Assembly (NCBI GenBank): GCA_029216955.1 | Contig: JANAVB010006999.1 | Span: 1,346,385-1,410,384 of the forward strand | Direction of reading: 5' to 3' | Length of the DNA: 64,000 nucleotides | From: Iris pallida | Taxonomy: Eukaryota > Streptophyta > Magnoliopsida > Asparagales > Iridaceae | Part shown: positions 59,867 to 64,000 of the stretch, one piece after another | How the letters are laid out: the number at the start of each line of letters is the position of its first letter | How positions within the stretch are numbered: the stretch's first letter is position 1 | Notes under the pieces: generated by a model | Database searches by the model: none | The model's input: the letters and a program-made list of their open reading frames with translations, nothing else | Told to the model about the DNA's origin: nothing | Translations under genes and position numbers: made by a program

Positions 59867-61788
59867 TCAATGAGGACCCCTGCTGCGTATCTGAGATAAC
59901 ATGAACTGCTCCTGTGTGAGCTGCACCATAGGGGCAGTAGGAGGTAGTACAACGTCTGGAGTCGGCACCGTCGATGGACCGGGAGGACGTATCTGCTCCA
60001 GCTCTCGCAGTCGCTCAACATGCGCAGCAAGGGTACTCACCATCCTCTGAGAACTCTCCTCAATCAAAGTATGTATCTGAGTGAGTGAGGCAGACATGGT
60101 CCTCTGCGATCCCTCCAGCTCGACCTGTCTACGCTCTGTGCGCTCCGTAGACTCGGTGAGCGTGTGCAAGCTGGCAGCTGTAGCCTGCTGCAGACTCATC
60201 ATCTCCTATATACTGCGCTCGACCGTATCAAATCGTCCGGTGATCATCGGATCGTCGGATCGTCGCTCTGCGGTATGGTGATCAGAAATCTGCTGCTGCA
60301 ACTCGTGACGCAGCTCGTCGATCTGACGACCAATATCCTGAGCTCGTGATGACGCCTGCGAAGCTGAAGACTGCACACTGACAGAGGGGGCCCGGGATGA
60401 CTCTGAAGCCAAATAGGCGCCGTATGATCCCGTACCGTAGTATGTACCCTTCTGAAGACCACCAACGACGGTCATCCAGAGGTCGTCCGACGATGGAGCT
60501 GTAGGTGGCTGGGAGAAAGTACCAGCCTATCCCTCTGCCGGCGCACTAGCAGCAGCAGCCACCTCCTCTTGTAGCCGAAGAAACTCGGCCTAGAACAATG
60601 TTTGCTAACGTCTAAGTGTTTGCTAAAGTCTATATTGATATCTATTTTTCTGTTTTCTAAATTATAGTAAATTAATATAAAGAATAGAACGTACATATGC
60701 ATGCGTCGTCCTCTCGTCAATAAACTCCCCAGCCCTCCGATGGGTGACCAAGAAGACGGTCACCATGTTGGGGTCCTCACCATTTTTTACCTGTTAAAAT
60801 ATATTATCTGTTATTAGTATTAAACATTCTATCCAACTATATATAAAATGATGTCCGTCATAGGAAACGTACCAGACGACAAAAATGCTCCATCATAGGA
60901 ATGGAGCCACCACACCACTTACTAGCGCTCGACCGTGCCACCATGGCCTTGTCAGACCGCTCCTGGTACCTGGCCTCGCCGAATCTAGCCTTCATCGTAG
61001 TCCACTGCTCTGGCGTGATCCAACCATGGATCGGCTTTCCGGAGCGATTACGAGACTTCTGGTCGTGGATCGCATCACGGATGAGCTTGCCTGCGACGGC
61101 AGAAAATTGGGCCTCGATCTTCGTCGCCCGGTGTGGTGGATAGAAATAGGTCCTCTACAAGAAGTAAAATAGAAAGAGTTGTATAATATACACAAATGAT
61201 TATTAAAATTTAAAAATGAATAAATTTTTTACCTTGAAGTGGGCCAACCAAAAGGCCTTCCTATCTGCGGGAGCATCTGAGTAGTTAATCCAAGGCCTAC
61301 CATAGTTCTGCCTCAGAAATAATTCCAGCTGTCTCTGTACTGCAGGAGGCCGATATCTATACAATAATAAATTTTATGAATATATATGTACATATAATCA
61401 TTTGAGAAATATATATTAACTAATTAACTTACTTCGTAGGCCCGTCCGTCCAAATCTCCATACGCGTCTTGTCCGGGGGAGCGCATGAAGGTTCGCTCTC
61501 ACCTCCTGCCTGACCAGGATCAGTCTGATCGCCGTCCTCCATATGCTCGACGTCGGCTCTCCCCATGGAGCCGTCGGCAGGAGGAATGCTGGACGCGGGA
61601 GGAATGCTGGACGACGAGTGAGGAGTCGCCAATCTGCTGGAACTGCCCTGTCCCGATAATGGACCGAGAACAGAATGGTACACTGGCGTACTTGGAGATA
61701 AGGATGAGGGTACGGAATATGCATCCCCAACCTGACGCACACGGGACTGCCTAACATAATATCCTCCACGTCGTCCGGGTCTAGTCAT
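59867..61788 (-). pseudogene. CACTA accessory protein (Ptta/En/Spm plant transposase family), five exons
   Basis: Exons in reading order: 61433-61788, 61233-61356, 60873-61154, 60695-60790 and 59867-60589. The four introns have GT-AG borders and the frame is kept throughout (about 526 codons). The N-terminus is basic (MTRPGRRGGYYVRQ) and then Ser/Pro-rich. The middle carries the family core, FWLAHFK, AIHDQKSRNRSGKPIHGW, ARYQERSDKAMVARSSASKW, PNMVTVFLVTHRRAGEFI, ERTTHAY. The end is a coiled coil with RQIDELRHELQQQI and TESTERTERRQVELEG. Two in-frame stops, TAG at 60527-60529 and another at 60206-60208, break exon 5. Proteins of this type are thought to bind element ends. Confidence 0.85.
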
Positions 61789-61919
61789 ACCTGATAATAA
61801 CATATGACAATAAAACAAATATACATATTTATATGATAGACATCACAAATTTTTGAAAAATATCAGTCACAAAAGTGTCAATAAAGTGTCAAATATGATG
61901 ATAAAACAAACGTACAGAT

Positions 61920-62640
61920 TTAATCCTCTTCTGAAAATTCATCTAGTTCGTTTAGCTCATCTTCATCTTCTTCTTCTTCTTCTTCTTCTTCTTCTTCTTC
62001 TTCTTCTTCTTCTTCTTCCTCCTCCTCTACATCTTCACTTTCATCTGTATCTTCCTCTTCAGATAATTCTACTTCTTCTACACAATTAGATGTGTAATGA
62101 GGAACTTTCGTCGTGTCCACTTCTATAATATTTGTTACAAGAGGTAGTTCATCTTTTTGATAAGATATATCGTCAACCTCAAAGGTATTTCTAGCTTTGG
62201 TCTTACATACTGCCCACCAGTCCGACCTTATTGTTCTCCGTTTAGGATAACTTGTGAAGTACACGAGCTAAGCCTGACTTGATAGGACAAATGGTTCATA
62301 GGCTTGATATCGACGCCGATAGTTTATATCCACAAGACCGTGCTTGTCTACTTTCCAACCTTGACCTTCAATCGGATCGAATCAATCACACCTGAATAAC
62401 ACAATCTTAGCAGGCTCTATTCCATAACTATATGTCAGCTCCACAATCTCCCGTAGGATGCCATATAAATCGTTGCCCGCATCAACATCTTTGTAGTTCG
62501 AAGATCTGATACACAAACAACTGTTTTTGGTGGAATCGAGATCCACCAAGTTGTCTCTGATCGGACAAGTTGTTGACTTGAACCTACACCCATTCACACA
62601 GTAGCTTGGCCATATTTTTGCAGCATAAATTGGTCCCTTA
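61920..62640 (-). pseudogene. CACTA TNP2 transposase C-terminal DUF4216-like region
   Basis: Fragments read YSYGIEPAKIVLFRCD, then KVDKHGLVDINYRRRYQAYE and VYFTSYPKRRTIRSDWWAV, matching the DUF4216 region at the end of En/Spm transposases. The tail is extremely acidic because of a GAA repeat. Stops fall after RCD (near 62382) and after SSQA (near 62269). Confidence 0.8.
61958..62030. repeat. CTT/GAA trinucleotide microsatellite
   Basis: About 20 CTT units on the plus strand, which encode the run of Glu residues in the transposase tail on the minus strand. Confidence 0.93.
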
Positions 62641-63574
62641 GCTAGCGTTCTAATAGACTCATTCTCAAGTCTTGCGTATGGACGATCGAACTAAATATCA
62701 CGAAAAAAAAAATTAAGCTCATTCTCAAGTGCATATACAGAAAGGTAATTACAGAGTTCTCAAGTCTTACATATGCACTCAACCATGATGGAAAATAACG
62801 TCTCATTTCTTGTTCTAGTTCTTCTTCTGTTATGTGTGGCCTACCTGACCTCACATCATCATTAAATATGCTGAAAATAACATCGTTCAATTAATGTAAT
62901 AGTATAATAATCAACACTATTAAAATAATATAGACGTATTAATTACTTACCCCTCCAGCTTTTTTTTACTTTATCATCGTTGCAGTTGAGTAATACATAC
63001 ACCTGAGAAGCCCTTAGCTCATCATCGTTCAGATATCTCTTCTTCATTTTACCCGATGGCTTTCCTGGAGCATTGAATACCTTCAGTATTGTGTCATTAC
63101 ATTCATGATCTCCGTCGTCGTTTCTGGAAGCTCTTGTTCTATTAGTTGCAACATGAGGCTTGAAATACATCAAAAAAAATTTGTAGTCTCCTCGAGAACA
63201 TAGGCTTCACAAATAGAACCCTCGACATGTGTCTTATTTTCACCTTTCTTTTTAGGTGATTCAAATGTCGCTCGAACGGGTACATCCATCGATATTCGAC
63301 GGGTCCACTAACACGTGCCTCATAGGAAAGATGAATCGGCAAATGCTCTATAGAATTGAAGAATCCAGGAGGAAACACCCTCTCTAGCTTGCACAGTGTT
63401 ACCGTAATGTCCCTTCTCTTGCTTTTCTAGACGATCAACGAGCAATTTCTTAGAACAAAGATCCCAGAAGAATATGCTAAGCTCCGTCAATGGATCCCAA
63501 ACTGCCTGCGTAAGAATTCCACCTGTCCACCTCACACCACATTTCCCTGCTGCCCACATGTTGCTTCCATTCAT
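62641..63574 (-). pseudogene. CACTA TNP2 transposase DUF4218-like region
   Basis: Pieces in several frames follow the DUF4218 order: VWDPLTELSIFFWDLCSKKL, FPPGFFNSIEHLPIHLSYEA, GPVEYRWMYPFERHLNHLKR, then YFKPHVATNRTRASRNDDGD and RYLNDDELRASQVYVLLNCN. At least two frameshifts (near 63400 and 63190) are needed. The DDE catalytic part that should lie upstream is not in the window. Confidence 0.82.
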
Positions 63575-63589
63575 ACTTCACAACAGTAT

Positions 63590-63869
63590 GTTGACACTCA
63601 CTATATGTTGACACTTCACTATTGTACACCCATCTATATGCTGCCACATCTCTCTCTCTATACACACACTTATACATATGACACACACCCTAAACTGCCA
63701 CTCTATACCACTCACATATATACTTTACTGCACACATGTCTTGACACACCCCACACACACTTAGATACATATGCTTTTTTCCTTTACCTTTATATACATA
63801 TGTGGTTGTGCCTATATATTAGCTTTACCTCTCTATATATATGTATATGTTATATGTGAATGTATATAT

Positions 63870-63911
<42 letters not shown>

Positions 63912-64000
63912 TATAGCAATATATTGCTATGTTGTATATATATATATTGTTAAATATATATATATACAACATAGCAATATATTGCTATATATATATATAT
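63590..64000. repeat. CA/TA-rich low-complexity DNA with a strong hairpin
   Basis: A CACACA- and TATATA-rich stretch replaces the upstream transposase sequence. At 63913-63988 two arms match as an inverted repeat, each containing the perfect 18-bp palindrome ATAGCAATATATTGCTAT. Confidence 0.85.

Larger units (their letters stand above)
59114..64000 (-). mobile_element. CACTA (En/Spm) DNA transposon, 3' part, runs off the window
   Basis: The left end is CACTACCGGAATAGG, preceded by TCT as the possible 3-bp target site. A subterminal block rich in GCGACG follows. On the minus strand come a TNP2 transposase remnant (right) and an accessory protein gene (left), the standard CACTA order. The other end and the catalytic part of the transposase are outside the window or lost. 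Confidence 0.9.

Noticed and set aside
61853..62089. Leucine-rich small protein on the plus strand
   Set aside because: It is the antisense reading of the CTT/GAA microsatellite in the transposase tail.
1..64000. tRNA, rRNA or organelle-derived segments
   Set aside because: No cloverleaf with A and B boxes, no rRNA-like stretch and no organelle gene was recognised on reading both strands; a dedicated tRNA search was not possible.

Overview
This window is nuclear DNA from a flowering plant. It holds one intact-looking multi-exon gene, plant-lineage Ty3/gypsy and Ty1/copia LTR retrotransposons, a CACTA (En/Spm) transposon and several short non-autonomous elements. The GC-rich exons and the nested transposon load would suit a monocot, but I cannot name the species.

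Region 1 (177-6678, +) is a seven-exon amino-acid transporter gene of the lysine/histidine transporter (LHT1) type. Its 449-residue reading frame is complete. Its introns are full of repeats: two short inverted-repeat elements and a 66-bp duplication in intron 1, an about 235-bp tandem array in intron 2, an array in intron 3 that has copied the end of exon 3 with its splice donor, and a dispersed repeat found in both intron 1 and intron 5.

Region 2 (6840-10026) is a graveyard of small elements: a LINE 3' end with a poly(A) tail, two related inverted-repeat elements with one terminal sequence, and a dead copia reverse transcriptase. Two members of one CCTTGTTAGCAAT-ended family, with 8-bp target duplications, are inserted side by side in that reverse transcriptase.

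Region 3 (10032-40961) is one Tat-lineage Ty3/gypsy element on the minus strand, bounded by TTAAC target duplications. It has long LTRs, a tRNA-Arg-like primer site, gag, protease, reverse transcriptase, two RNase H domains and integrase. It also has an antisense gene on the plus strand (12395-16838) with its own TATA box and two introns, now carrying ten stop codons. A 13-kb chromodomain-bearing element of the Tekay/Del type (17697-30664, minus, AAGCC duplications) sits inside its integrase gene. A 93-bp intron-like sequence interrupts the integrase of this inner element.

Region 4 (41795-58500) repeats the theme. A Ty1/copia element (minus, TAGTC duplications) is split just after its YVDD reverse transcriptase motif by a second Tekay/Del element (44061-54533, plus, TCAGT duplications), which is nearly intact but carries two stops and one frameshift.

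Region 5 (59114 to the window end) is the 3' part of a CACTA element on the minus strand. It has a CACTACCGG terminus, a dense GCGACG subterminal repeat block, a five-exon accessory protein gene and a decayed TNP2 transposase C-terminal part. The window ends in TA-rich hairpin DNA.

The host gene is the only sequence likely to act for the plant. All mobile-element genes shown here are broken, mostly by changes of the C-to-T or G-to-A kind, which suits methylated, silenced DNA. The two nests give a relative order of events: Tat before Tekay-1, and copia before Tekay-2.
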